From Luteolibacter sp. SL250 (GTDB lineage Bacteria > Verrucomicrobiota > Verrucomicrobiia > Verrucomicrobiales > Akkermansiaceae): a stretch of 64,000 nucleotides of DNA. The notes beneath the pieces were generated by a model. That model worked only from the letters and a program-made list of their open reading frames with translations, was not told the DNA's origin and searched no databases. The translations under genes and the position numbers were made by a program. Position 1 is the first letter of the stretch. Each line of letters starts with the position of its first letter. The DNA is taken from contig NZ_CP113054.1 in NCBI RefSeq assembly GCF_026625605.1, positions 2,294,001 to 2,358,000 on the forward strand, read 5' to 3'. Shown piece by piece: positions 53,687-62,651 of this stretch.

Positions 53687-53715
53687 CTCAATTTATGGGA
53701 TGATTGTCTCAAATT
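53687..53715. promoter_or_regulatory. Direct repeat that could be an AraC-type operator
   Basis: CTCAATTT (53687-53694) and CTCAAATT (53708-53715) are near-identical direct repeats whose starts are 21 bases apart, two helical turns, in the 104-base gap between the divergent isomerase and AraC genes. AraC-family proteins typically bind tandem half-sites at this spacing. Confidence 0.35.
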
Positions 53716-53742
53716 GGATTGTTGGGATGGGGGAATGGTGCG

Positions 53743-54654
53743 ATGAAAGTGCCGGTGAAAGGCCTCCGTGAAACCATTGATCCTCCGGCGGGACAGGCAT
53801 TCCGGACCATCTGCTGGACCCGGAACCTGCGGGAAGTGGACTCGATACAGCCGGATGGAACGAGTGAACGGATCGGAGGGGAGGGCGTGCACTGGCACCA
53901 CCATGTGGAGATGGAACTCACCCACTTCACGGCGGGGAAAGGCACCCGGTTTGTGGGGGATCACATCGGTGAATTCGGAGCGGGGGAGCTGGTCCTTCTG
54001 GGCAGCAACCTGCCCCACTACTGGCATGCCCCCGGTGGGAGTGCCGGAACCTCCATCCAGTGGCATTTCCCCGCGACCCATCCGGTATGGGAGTTTTCCG
54101 AACTGGCGGCCACCAAAGATCTGCTTGGCAAGGCAGAGCGTGGCTTCCGTCTGAAAGGCACCACCGCCACGCGGGTAGGGGGGATCCTCGAAGGAATGAC
54201 CGGCGTGAAGGCCGGAGAGCGGCTCTCACGGTTGATCGGGATTTTCTCGGTCATCGCCGACATGCCGGAACGGCACCGGGAGATCCTTTCGTCGCGGTCG
54301 TTCGGCCTGTCCGGATCCAGGCATCAGGCAGCAATTGCTGCGGCTGTGCGGCATGTGGTCGGCCATTTTCGTGGGGAGATCCGCATGGAGGATCTGCTGA
54401 AGCTCACCGGCATGAGCCGCCCGACCTTCGCCCGCCAGTTCAAGGAACACGCGGGCCGGACCGTGAGCGAGTTTGTGAACAAGCTGCGGCTGCAGGCCGC
54501 CTGCGCGGAACTTCTGGAGACGGAACGCTCCGTCACTGAGATCGCGCTGAATTGCGGCTTCGGGGAAATCTCTTTTTTCAACCGGCTGTTCCGTCGTGAA
54601 AAGGGATGCAGCCCCCGGGAGTTCAGGAAGCGGACGGCGTCCGCACCGGCTTGA
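53743..54654 (+). CDS. AraC-family transcriptional regulator
   Basis: A 303-residue regulator starting at ATG 53743 (MKVPVKGLRETIDPPAG); the 13-residue extension from 53704 is unlikely. The N-terminal cupin-type ligand domain has a His cluster (GVHWHHHVEMELTHF) followed by GELVLLGSNLPHYW, typical of sugar-responsive AraC proteins. The two helix-turn-helix motifs lie in the last 100 residues (MEDLLKLTGMSRPTFARQFK, VTEIALNCGFGEISFFNRLF). It diverges from the isomerase operon and probably activates it in response to the sugar. Its 3' end overlaps the convergent GNAT gene by 32 bases. Confidence 0.9.
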   Translation: MKVPVKGLRETIDPPAGQAFRTICWTRNLREVDSIQPDGTSERIGGEGVHWHHHVEMELTHFTAGKGTRFVGDHIGEFGAGELVLLGSNLPHYWHAPGGSAGTSIQWHFPATHPVWEFSELAATKDLLGKAERGFRLKGTTATRVGGILEGMTGVKAGERLSRLIGIFSVIADMPERHREILSSRSFGLSGSRHQAAIAAAVRHVVGHFRGEIRMEDLLKLTGMSRPTFARQFKEHAGRTVSEFVNKLRLQAACAELLETERSVTEIALNCGFGEISFFNRLFRREKGCSPREFRKRTASAPA

Positions 54655-55117
54655 CCAGCATCACGCTGTCGTCGGCGCACGGTTTGTCTTCCGTGGGGTG
54701 GAACCCATACTTTTCGTAAAAACGCAACGCCCGCAAATTGCCGGTCTTCACCTCGGCGCGGATCAGGCTGAATCCGTTCTCCATCACCCAGCTCCAGACT
54801 GTGTCCATCAGGCGGAGGGCGGTGTCGCCGCCCCGGAGTTCCGGTGAGATCCAGACCTGCAGCAGCTCACCTTCGGATGGATGGTCCGTGTCACGATAGA
54901 CGGCAGCCAGGCCGAGTGGCGGGTCACCGGGGACGATGAAGGTGGCGCGGTCGCCGCCGGTGGCGGAGGAGTCTGCCTGCGCGGCCCAGCTCGCGGCATC
55001 TCTCTGGGATGCTGCCTCATGGGTGGTGGCAAATGCTTCGGGTGAGTCCAGCAGGGAACGCAGCCTCGCCTCGCGGTAGAGCGCCCCTTCGCCGGGTATC
55101 AGACGGCGGACGATCAT
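54623..55117 (-). CDS. GNAT-family N-acetyltransferase
   Basis: A 164-residue acetyltransferase from ATG 55117; 55138 would add seven residues overlapping mntR further. Family text: a central strand (LLQVWISPELRGGDTALRL) with the acetyl-CoA pyrophosphate loop, and the C-terminal LRALRFYEKYGFHP typical of GNAT motif B. The substrate is not predictable. It overlaps the upstream MntR stop region by a few bases or abuts it, suggesting one transcript, and runs 32 bases into the AraC gene tail to tail. Confidence 0.8.
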   Translation of the reverse strand: MIVRRLIPGEGALYREARLRSLLDSPEAFATTHEAASQRDAASWAAQADSSATGGDRATFIVPGDPPLGLAAVYRDTDHPSEGELLQVWISPELRGGDTALRLMDTVWSWVMENGFSLIRAEVKTGNLRALRFYEKYGFHPTEDKPCADDSVMLVKPVRTPSAS

Positions 55118-55121
55118 CGCC

Positions 55122-55562
55122 TCACTTGCCGCTCCCACATTTCTTCGAGATCCGCTTCAATAGATCGGGATCCTGTTCCAGTGTCTCCGCCAGCGCACGG
55201 ATGACATTGAGCGTAGGCCGGGAAACATGATGCTCCATCCCCTCCACATCGTGGTAGATGGTTTCCTCGTCGATTCCGAACAACCGCAGAAAGCGGGTGA
55301 GCGTCTCGTGCCGCTCGACGATGGCCTTGGCAATCCGCAGCCCCTCCTCTGTGAGGACGGTACCACGGTATTTCTCGTGCTTCACCAGTCCCTCCGCATC
55401 CAGCCGCTGGAGCATGTTGGTGACACTGGCCTGGGAGATGCCGAGGTTCTTCGACACATCCACCGCGCGCGCATATCCCTTTTCTTCGATCAGGTGGAGG
55501 ATCTGTTCGAGGTAGTCGTCCATTGCGACGGAGCCGCTGGTGCGCCGGGGTGATTGTGTCAT
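55122..55562 (-). CDS. mntR: MntR-type manganese-responsive regulator (DtxR family)
   Basis: A 146-residue metalloregulator. The N-terminal winged helix includes MDDYLEQILHLIEEKGYARA and GISQASVTNMLQRLDAEGLV. Compared by eye with Bacillus subtilis MntR (ligands Asp8, Glu11, His77, Glu99, Glu102, His103), the same residues occur with an offset of eight: Asp16, Glu19, His85, Glu107, Glu110, His111 (VEGMEHH). With Mn(II) bound it should repress Mn-uptake genes; none is in the window, so targets are elsewhere. There is no SH3-like domain, as in MntR. Confidence 0.9.
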   Translation of the reverse strand: MTQSPRRTSGSVAMDDYLEQILHLIEEKGYARAVDVSKNLGISQASVTNMLQRLDAEGLVKHEKYRGTVLTEEGLRIAKAIVERHETLTRFLRLFGIDEETIYHDVEGMEHHVSRPTLNVIRALAETLEQDPDLLKRISKKCGSGK

Positions 55563-55625
55563 GGGCGGGCAACTCTAACGGCGGAAGCCCGGGACGCAAA
55601 GACGTTTCGGCGGAAACCCATCCCG

Positions 55626-56228
55626 TCAGCCACGCCGGGAACGGTGCCAACGGGAGGTGTCAGGATGCAGCAACGCCTCCACCGGATGCTCCTCCAGATC
55701 GTGCAGCCGGATGAGGTGGGAAAGCACCGCGAGCGAGGCAACCGCATCGAACAAAGCGTCATGCCAGTTCTTGTCCGGCACCAACGGGCGGACAGTTCCG
55801 GTGATGCCAAGCTCGTCACACAGATTGCCGAGCGAGTGCTTTGCCAGCTCCGGCCAGGCAGCGCGCGCGAGGTGCAGGGTGTCGATCCACGGCCCGAAGC
55901 CATGGCCGGGAAAGGTGCGGAGGAATCTCTTTTCCGTGCCCTTCGAGTGGGCGACGATCACCGCTCCTCCCAGCCGGGATTTCAGCTCCGGCCAGAGCGA
56001 AAGCAGGGTGGGGGCGTCCGCCAGATGCGCGGGTGTGATGCCATGCACCTTCTGCGCGGACCAATGGATCGGTTGGTCCGTGTGCAGGTAGGAAACGAAG
56101 GGATTGTGGTGCTCCCCGGCCACGGACCAAGAGGCGATGCCGATTTGGATCGGCGCATCCGTCTGGCCACGGGCGGTTCCCGCGGACTCGAAGTCGATGG
56201 CGGTGAATGTCAGATCACGGATCAGCAT
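55626..56228 (-). CDS. DEDDh-type 3'-5' exonuclease
   Basis: A 200-residue protein from ATG 56228 (MLIRDLTFTAIDFESAGTAR). The DEDDh pattern is visible: Asp12 and Glu14 in AIDFES, the second aspartate near WIDTLHLAR, and a later His-Asp pair in WHDALFDAVA. KVHGITPAHLADAPT and VIVAHSKGTEKRFL are typical of DNA polymerase III epsilon/RNase T relatives. It probably trims nucleic acid ends. It is too short to carry other domains. It is transcribed on the same strand as mntR, 63 bases upstream of it. Confidence 0.8.
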   Translation of the reverse strand: MLIRDLTFTAIDFESAGTARGQTDAPIQIGIASWSVAGEHHNPFVSYLHTDQPIHWSAQKVHGITPAHLADAPTLLSLWPELKSRLGGAVIVAHSKGTEKRFLRTFPGHGFGPWIDTLHLARAAWPELAKHSLGNLCDELGITGTVRPLVPDKNWHDALFDAVASLAVLSHLIRLHDLEEHPVEALLHPDTSRWHRSRRG

Positions 56229-56312
56229 GAAGCGGGCGGCAACGATGGCGGCATGTCGCTCACCGGAACAGGCTAAATTGAAAGCCCGCCGCAATGCCGC
56301 ATCACAAGGCCA

Positions 56313-58379
56313 TCAATCTTTCGGATTCGGGAGGACTTCCAGCCGATGTTTTCCATTTCCTCCGTCACCGGCCAAAGCCACCGCGACTTTCCATCCGTCG
56401 GGATCGGTCGTGCGGATCTTCACATCACGAGCCCCGGCGGCCATCGCCGCTGCCGTCGGGATATCCAGGTATTTCAGGACGTTCAGATAGGCGGGCGCCG
56501 CTTTGTCCAGATGGGATGGAGGGACGTTCCGGAGATCGAGATGGCTTACACCCGGCTCGAACAATGAGGCATGGATCGCATTCACGGCCTGTGCCCCGGA
56601 AGCATCGATCAGGACCGTCGCATCTCCGGAGCCAGTCATGGATCGCAGCCGGTTCACCGCCGCGCGGATGTCCCATATCTGCCAGGATTCCAGCGTCGCA
56701 CCTGTGAGATAGAAGCTCCTGCGGAGATGGATCTGGTCTTTCTCCGTTCCCATTTTTCGATGCGGGCCCTCACCGCGGGGGCAGAGAAACGCCAGGCTGC
56801 TTTCTTTTCCTCCCAATTCCACCACCGGGGATTTGGCGCTATCCTTTTCCCTGCCGGCAAACAACGAAGGAAATGACGGACCATATTTTCCTTCAAACTC
56901 CTCCCATCCTTTGCTGTCGAGAATGTGGAGCGCGACACGTTTGCCGTCAGTTCCATCCCTCCGGAACAGATAAAGATCGAGCGCGGGTTCCGTGTCTTTC
57001 CCCAATGGACGGAGGGTATGCTTTTCCGCGGTGATCCCACCCAAGATGGCTTTCCCCACTGGCTCCATGTGGGGTGCGGCGGTCTCCGGCCAGCTTGCGA
57101 ATACCTTCTCACTCAGGGTCTTCATCAGGCCCGGCTTTGCGGTTGCCCATTCTTCCGGTGAAGGAGCTTTCGCCAGCGGAACGAACGATTCGTCGATGGT
57201 CGTGTTCTTCTGGTCCTCCGGCAGTTTGTCGAACACCCGCAGCTTTTCCATCGGGATGGATTTCACCGCCGCCCCGTCGTAGGTCGCCTTGGCGGGTTCC
57301 CCTTTCAGATGCCGCAGCATCCAGTGGAACTCCCCGGTGTTGAGCGGTTGGACGTCCTCATGAGGGCCTTCCGCCACATGCAGCCCCAGGTTGTCGCCGG
57401 CATCGAGCATCCCATAGACTTCCCGCGTCCTGCGGAAAATGTCGTACACCCCGTCGATGGGGAAGATGGGGTCCTTGTCCGTGTTGACGATCAGCAGGGG
57501 GCGGGGAGCGCAAAGGGAGGCCACACGGTCGTAGTCCCACTGGTAGCCGTTCACCATGAACATGCAGTCGCAGTGTCCATAGACGCACTTGCGGACCACA
57601 TGGTCACGCAGCGTGGTGGTGCCCGCTGTAGGCGCGGCACACGCCACCCGTTCATCGAGTGCCGCCACCCACCAGGAGTAAGCACCGCCGCCGCTCCGCC
57701 CTGTCACGCCGATCTTCTTCGCATCCACCTCCGGACGAGTCAGCAGGTAGTCGATGCTCCGGATGCCCGCCCAAGCTTCCACACCAGCCGGGGTGTATCC
57801 ACGGGAAATCCAGTCCCAGCGGTCCATCCGGTACGTTCCGTGATGGGCGCCCCTGATCTCCCCGAGCTGGACGGTGTCGATGACCAGGCAGGTGAAGCCA
57901 TTCTTGGCATACCACACGCCGTGATGTTCATACCCCGCCTTGTTCCCGTAACTGATCTTGTTTTTGATTTTGTCCGAGTGGCCGCAGAAATAGAGGACCG
58001 TGGGAAGGGCTTCGGTGACCTCCTTCGGCCGGTAGAAATTCGCCGTCACATAGAGTCCTGGCAGGGATTGGAAATGGAGGTTCTCCACCACGATCCCCTC
58101 ATGTTCGAACTCTCCCGTTTTGGTCGCCTGCAGGTCGCTTTTCGGCGGCATCGGGTCCAGTCCCAGCATCTCCGCCAACTGGCGGCGGGATTCTTTCTGG
58201 CCCGCCAGCCACGATTCTTTGTCGGTGGGTTCCTCCGCGGCCCGGCGTTCGATTTTCAGAACCTCAGCTTCAAGCTGGCGGTCGAAGGAATCCGGGGGAG
58301 CGGGCTTTTCAGGAGCCGCCAGAGCGATGATGCCGGCTCCGGCGAGGAGCAGCGGGAGAAGAATGCCATCGGGACGCAT
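56313..58379 (-). CDS. Exported alpha/beta-hydrolase (acetylxylan-esterase-like)
   Basis: A 688-residue protein with signal peptide (GILLPLLLAGAGIIALAAPE). The hydrolase core carries the nucleophile elbow GRSGGG at 227-232 (Ser229), an upstream CGHSDK oxyanion region (about 132) and PEVDAKKIGVTG. A histidine after the acid position (GPHEDVQPLNTGEFHWML) may complete the triad. The C-terminal about 250 residues form a further domain of unclear role. Such large esterase/prolyl-oligopeptidase-like proteins are frequent in Verrucomicrobia, often in glycan degradation. The reaction is not defined by sequence alone. It lies 85 bases upstream of the exonuclease start. Confidence 0.75.
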   Translation of the reverse strand: MRPDGILLPLLLAGAGIIALAAPEKPAPPDSFDRQLEAEVLKIERRAAEEPTDKESWLAGQKESRRQLAEMLGLDPMPPKSDLQATKTGEFEHEGIVVENLHFQSLPGLYVTANFYRPKEVTEALPTVLYFCGHSDKIKNKISYGNKAGYEHHGVWYAKNGFTCLVIDTVQLGEIRGAHHGTYRMDRWDWISRGYTPAGVEAWAGIRSIDYLLTRPEVDAKKIGVTGRSGGGAYSWWVAALDERVACAAPTAGTTTLRDHVVRKCVYGHCDCMFMVNGYQWDYDRVASLCAPRPLLIVNTDKDPIFPIDGVYDIFRRTREVYGMLDAGDNLGLHVAEGPHEDVQPLNTGEFHWMLRHLKGEPAKATYDGAAVKSIPMEKLRVFDKLPEDQKNTTIDESFVPLAKAPSPEEWATAKPGLMKTLSEKVFASWPETAAPHMEPVGKAILGGITAEKHTLRPLGKDTEPALDLYLFRRDGTDGKRVALHILDSKGWEEFEGKYGPSFPSLFAGREKDSAKSPVVELGGKESSLAFLCPRGEGPHRKMGTEKDQIHLRRSFYLTGATLESWQIWDIRAAVNRLRSMTGSGDATVLIDASGAQAVNAIHASLFEPGVSHLDLRNVPPSHLDKAAPAYLNVLKYLDIPTAAAMAAGARDVKIRTTDPDGWKVAVALAGDGGNGKHRLEVLPNPKD

Positions 58380-58436
58380 CCCGCCATCCTATGAACCATG
58401 CCCGGGGATGCAATGTCGGAAGATGACGCAAAACGG

Positions 58437-60641
58437 TCAGAACGCTCCGTTAAACTTGCGTCCGGTCCAGAAAATGCCGAGCAGTACGACGATGGCGGCC
58501 AGCGTCGCCCAGTGGGACAGCAGGGGCATCCGTTTCTCCAGAGGTCGCGGTTCCGGCAGTGCGGTGATTTCCTTGATGAGTTCCGGCAGTTGGTCCGGCT
58601 GGATCACCCGGCCACGTGAGACCTTCGCCATTTCCTCGAGAACCTCCGGGCGGGCGGGCTGTCCGGTTTTCTCGATTTCGGTGCCTTGGGCGAGGATCAC
58701 GGTTTCCACTGGCTTGTCCTCCGCTCCGCTGGCGGCGGCCCGGAGCTTCCATTCGCCGGGAAGGGTGATCTTGAACCGTCCGTTGAATGCGCCCCAAGCG
58801 GAGTCATTCTTCTGCAGCTCCGTCCGTTCCGTCCGTCCGTCCGGTGCGGTGATGTCGATGGATACGGTGCCATCCTTGAGCGGCGCCCCATTCGGGTCGA
58901 AGGCGTTCGCATTGAGCGTGACAGTCGCGCCGGGCTCCGGCCGTTCCGGGTGGAAGAACATCCTCACCCGCTGGCCCGCCGCCATGTTCCGCTGGTAGGA
59001 CATCCACCGCGCGACCTGGCCCCAGAAGCGGTAGTGATAGAGATCCTCCACACCACGCCGCCAGCGCCATGCGGAGTCGATGCCCATGAACAGCACCTTG
59101 CCGCTGCCCGCCGCCTTCGTGACCAGCAGCGGGATGGGGCCGAACTTGCCCCGGCGGTTGCCATGCACGGCCAGCACCTCCGTGCCGCCCTTCGCCTTGA
59201 TGACGGGTGCATGCCAGAAAAAGCCCGGTAGCTGTCTCCAGATCGCCGGATTCTCTTCCTCGGTGTTTCCCAGCATGGTTAACAGTGAGGCGCGGCCCTC
59301 CGTCGTCAGGTTCAGCGGCGACGCGATGCCCTCCGGCACGCCTTGCTTCGCCGCGTCATCCAGCGTGACGGGCATGAGGTCGGAAAGGTCCGTGTCCAGC
59401 AGGGTGAACTGGTTGCCCTGTGGTCCTGGCAGGAAGACGATGCCGGAAGCCTGGTTCTCCACCAGCCCCCTCATCAGGGTGCACTGCTCCGTGGTGAGCT
59501 GGCCCGCCGCCACGCCGACATCCCCGAGGAAGATCACGTCAAACTTCGCCAGGTCCTCGACCTTCTCCGGGAACTTGTCGATGTAGTGCAACCCCGCCGC
59601 CGGACCGAACTGTGGATGGAGAAGAAGGCACGAAAGCTCCACCCCCGGATCGCGTGAAAGGGCATTCCGCAGGAACCTGAACTCCCAGCGGGGCAGGGTC
59701 TCGATCACCAGCACACGGATCTTTTCCGGCTTTCCGGAAATGGTGAATTTCCGGCTGTTGTTGGTGGGCACCAGCTCGCCGTCCGCCACCGGGATGCTCA
59801 GTTCCAGCGTGGAGGAACCTTCCTTCTCCAGGCGCCAGAGGATGGACTCGTACGTCTCGGCATTCGGAGCGATGACGATGTCCTTGGTCCTTTCCCTCCC
59901 GGTATCATCCCGCAACCGGACCAGAGTCCGCACGGGACGGTCCAGGGATGAACGGAAGGTGAAGGGAATCTGCACGTTCTCCCCGACGATGCCATAGGAC
60001 GGTGCCGTCACCGCCAGCAGGTCCAGATCCGGAAGCCGTGTCTGGCTGCCCGCCGGAATGGAGAAAAGCGGCACGCCCCGCAGCCGCATCTTTTGCGCCG
60101 CTGCGACCGGTGGCTGTCCCACATTGTAGTCGCCGTCACTGAGCATGACCACCGCCCGCAGGTTGGTTTGCTTCTCCAGCAGGTCGGACAGCGGACTTTC
60201 CAGATCAGTGCCTGTCAGCACGCTGGTATCCTCCGGCGGGCTGGCGAATGGCAGCGTGATGATTTCGTTCCGACCGTCGGATGCGAGCGGCTTCCAGAGA
60301 TCCGATGCGAGGGTTCTGCCCACCAGTTCCGCCCTCGATACGATCTCGCCTTTGGGCGACAGCGAGGGGGGGAGGGCGGCGTCGACGGTGGTCATCGACT
60401 TGGAATCATCCCACAGGATGGCGATCGCGGGCTTTGCGTCCGGATTGAGGGTGACGCGCCACTCAGGCTGCCAAAGCAGGACCACGATGATGGACGCGAT
60501 CACGAAACGGAGGGATTCCAGGGCGAACGTCCGGCGTGGATGGGGGCTCCGCCGGAATGAGACGACACACAGCACCGCCACCACGATCAGCGTGATGGTC
60601 CCGAGGACAAGGGTGACAGGGGTTGGAGAAAGGTGGAGCAA
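58437..60641 (-). CDS. Membrane-anchored vWA/GATase1-like protein of the Bat operon
   Basis: A 734-residue protein starting with TTG at 60639-60641, three bases after the BatA stop. Two N-terminal hydrophobic segments (about 9-30 and 45-60) precede a degenerate vWA-like stretch (AIAILWDDSKSMTT). The middle contains VVMLSDGDYNVGQ, Ig-like beta regions (IVGENVQIPFTFRSS) and a GATase-like fold (FDVIFLGDVGVAAGQLTTEQ). It ends with a transmembrane helix (WATLAAIVVLLGIFWTG). This layout matches the large partner of BatA in planctomycete and verrucomicrobial Bat operons. It is probably part of a membrane stress or envelope complex with the MoxR ATPase. Confidence 0.75.
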   Translation of the reverse strand: MLHLSPTPVTLVLGTITLIVVAVLCVVSFRRSPHPRRTFALESLRFVIASIIVVLLWQPEWRVTLNPDAKPAIAILWDDSKSMTTVDAALPPSLSPKGEIVSRAELVGRTLASDLWKPLASDGRNEIITLPFASPPEDTSVLTGTDLESPLSDLLEKQTNLRAVVMLSDGDYNVGQPPVAAAQKMRLRGVPLFSIPAGSQTRLPDLDLLAVTAPSYGIVGENVQIPFTFRSSLDRPVRTLVRLRDDTGRERTKDIVIAPNAETYESILWRLEKEGSSTLELSIPVADGELVPTNNSRKFTISGKPEKIRVLVIETLPRWEFRFLRNALSRDPGVELSCLLLHPQFGPAAGLHYIDKFPEKVEDLAKFDVIFLGDVGVAAGQLTTEQCTLMRGLVENQASGIVFLPGPQGNQFTLLDTDLSDLMPVTLDDAAKQGVPEGIASPLNLTTEGRASLLTMLGNTEEENPAIWRQLPGFFWHAPVIKAKGGTEVLAVHGNRRGKFGPIPLLVTKAAGSGKVLFMGIDSAWRWRRGVEDLYHYRFWGQVARWMSYQRNMAAGQRVRMFFHPERPEPGATVTLNANAFDPNGAPLKDGTVSIDITAPDGRTERTELQKNDSAWGAFNGRFKITLPGEWKLRAAASGAEDKPVETVILAQGTEIEKTGQPARPEVLEEMAKVSRGRVIQPDQLPELIKEITALPEPRPLEKRMPLLSHWATLAAIVVLLGIFWTGRKFNGAF

Positions 60642-60644
60642 GGA

Positions 60645-62636
60645 TCAGGCGGGGGTGGACTTCGACGAGCCGGATGGAAGGGGGGATGCCGGATGTTTCT
60701 TCGGCAGTGACAGGAGCGCCTCCGCGATCAGGAAAAAGATCACGGTGATGAGGAATGGCCGCCAGAGATCCCGGGAAAGATCCGCCTCTGTTGCCTGGCC
60801 TGCGTGGTCGAGCAGGGTGTAGCGGGTTCCGTCCAGGGTGGCGTCGAGTTGCTCGCGGCTGAGCATTTCCGGCTCATCTTCCGCGAGCGGGCGGTTGACG
60901 GCCAGCAGGCGGGAGCCGAGGCGATGAACGCCTGCTTCATAAGCGGCGTTCGCCGGATCCGGTTCGCCGTAGCGGTCCAGCCGCGTGCGGGCTTCACCGG
61001 GGAGGGCCCGTGTCTGGTCGCCTCCTACCGTGTCGAGATAGGAAGCGTCGAAGCGGTCCGCCCCAGCGGTGACGATGCGCTGGACCACGGGCAGAAGCAC
61101 ATCCGCATCGCCCAGGTTGGACCAGGTGTAGTCCGGTGTGGAGCCGAGGAACCAAGCCGTGCCACGATCCACCACACGGCGGGACAGGAAAGGCTCACCG
61201 TCTTCCCACTTCGCCAGCGGCGCGGCATCACCGAGCGGGATCTGCCTGCGGATGGCTTTCATCCGTTCCGCAGGGATAGGAGTTCCGTCGATGCCGTCGC
61301 GGAGCGGGCCGTCCGTATGGTTCCAGTCCTGGAGGATGAGGAATTTCCCACGCTCCGCCTCGGTGGGCTGCGACCATTTCAGGTCGAGGAACGGTGCTGT
61401 GGACGCCTCGCCGGGCGGAAGGAAAAGCACCTGTCCACCTGCGGTCAGGAAGCGGTTGAGCCACTCCGCGTTGGCTCCGGTAGGAAAGGGGGCTGCCCAC
61501 AGGATGGCCGCCAGATCATTCGTGGAAACCGCAGCCGCCTGTGCAGGTGGGATGAACTCCGCTGACTGGGTGCCGAACCCGGGGGGGGCGGCGGCCAGCA
61601 TCAGGTAGTCCGCCGCCTCGCCGGGAGCACCCACCACCAGCGACTTTACCGGACGCGAAGGCCCGTAGGCAAAGAACGCCACATTGTCCCTCGGGTTGCC
61701 ATCGCCCGGGATGGACAGATGCCCGTGGCCGGTGGCGCTGTCCGCGGACAGGGGGATTCTCTTCTGGAAACGGAACGCCTGCCCCGGGATGGTGAGGGTC
61801 TCCGTGGTGGTGCCGCCATCGAGATTCGTCGTCAGCGGGATGTTCGCCGTGCCCCGTGCATTTTCCGGCCGCAGGATCTCCAGATCCAGCGTCAGTTCAT
61901 CTCCCGTCCGCCGCGAACCCAGCAAGCGGAGGGCATTGTTCGGGGACGTGGTGCCGGAAAGGGAGATCACCCGGATGGCGGGCTTCTGGGGAAGGCTGGC
62001 GATGCTTGCCCGGGCCGCCGCCCAGCGTTCGTCGTCCGCTTTCCAGTTCGATGACTGGAGATCGGACGCCAGCCAGATCTCCGAGCGCCCCGGGGTCTCT
62101 GACAGGAACTCCGCCGCACTGGCGAGCAGGGAGGGGAAGTCCGCCGCGCTGTCCGTCGCCGCGGTGGATGAAAGCTCAGGCAGCACCTCCGCTGAAGGGA
62201 CGTCCTGGGGGCTGCCGCTGGCGGAGTCAATCAACACCAGCCGTGGCGAGCCGATGTCCTTCAGCGCCCCCCGCACCTGCTCCAGCACAAGCTGGCGGCG
62301 CGGTGAAAGACCGTCTCCAGGGCTGGACTCCATCGACGCGGACCGGTCGAGCACCAACACCACCGTATTCACCGTGCCGCCGCCCCAACCCATCAGGTTG
62401 GATGCGATGGGGCGCGCCGCCGCCAGCGCCAGCGCAGCGATCCCCAGTGCCCGGCAGGTCAGGATCAGGATGTGGCGCAGCTTCTTCTTCCCCCGGCTCT
62501 CCCGCGTCGCCTTCAGCAGGAACTGCATCGCCGCCCACTGGATTGTCTTGTGGCGGCGGCGGTTCAGCAGGTGGATCGCGATCGGGACCGCAGCGGCCGC
62601 GAGGAACCAGAGGAGTAGTGGAGAAAGGAACAGCAT
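60645..62636 (-). CDS. BatA-domain membrane protein with vWA domain
   Basis: A 663-residue protein. The N-terminus (LSPLLLWFLAAAAVPIAIHLLNRRRHK) is the BatA/aerotolerance N-terminal domain, followed by a second membrane segment. A vWA domain has the MIDAS-type motif DRSASMES (about 97-104). Beta-rich periplasmic sequence follows, and a C-terminal transmembrane helix (PFLITVIFFLIAEALLSLPK). In Bacteroides such proteins form a complex with MoxR and DUF58 linked to stress tolerance. It lies 15 bases after the DUF58 stop and is directly followed by the second Bat protein. Confidence 0.85.
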   Translation of the reverse strand: MLFLSPLLLWFLAAAAVPIAIHLLNRRRHKTIQWAAMQFLLKATRESRGKKKLRHILILTCRALGIAALALAAARPIASNLMGWGGGTVNTVVLVLDRSASMESSPGDGLSPRRQLVLEQVRGALKDIGSPRLVLIDSASGSPQDVPSAEVLPELSSTAATDSAADFPSLLASAAEFLSETPGRSEIWLASDLQSSNWKADDERWAAARASIASLPQKPAIRVISLSGTTSPNNALRLLGSRRTGDELTLDLEILRPENARGTANIPLTTNLDGGTTTETLTIPGQAFRFQKRIPLSADSATGHGHLSIPGDGNPRDNVAFFAYGPSRPVKSLVVGAPGEAADYLMLAAAPPGFGTQSAEFIPPAQAAAVSTNDLAAILWAAPFPTGANAEWLNRFLTAGGQVLFLPPGEASTAPFLDLKWSQPTEAERGKFLILQDWNHTDGPLRDGIDGTPIPAERMKAIRRQIPLGDAAPLAKWEDGEPFLSRRVVDRGTAWFLGSTPDYTWSNLGDADVLLPVVQRIVTAGADRFDASYLDTVGGDQTRALPGEARTRLDRYGEPDPANAAYEAGVHRLGSRLLAVNRPLAEDEPEMLSREQLDATLDGTRYTLLDHAGQATEADLSRDLWRPFLITVIFFLIAEALLSLPKKHPASPLPSGSSKSTPA

Positions 62637-62651
62637 CTCTTCGATCCAGAT

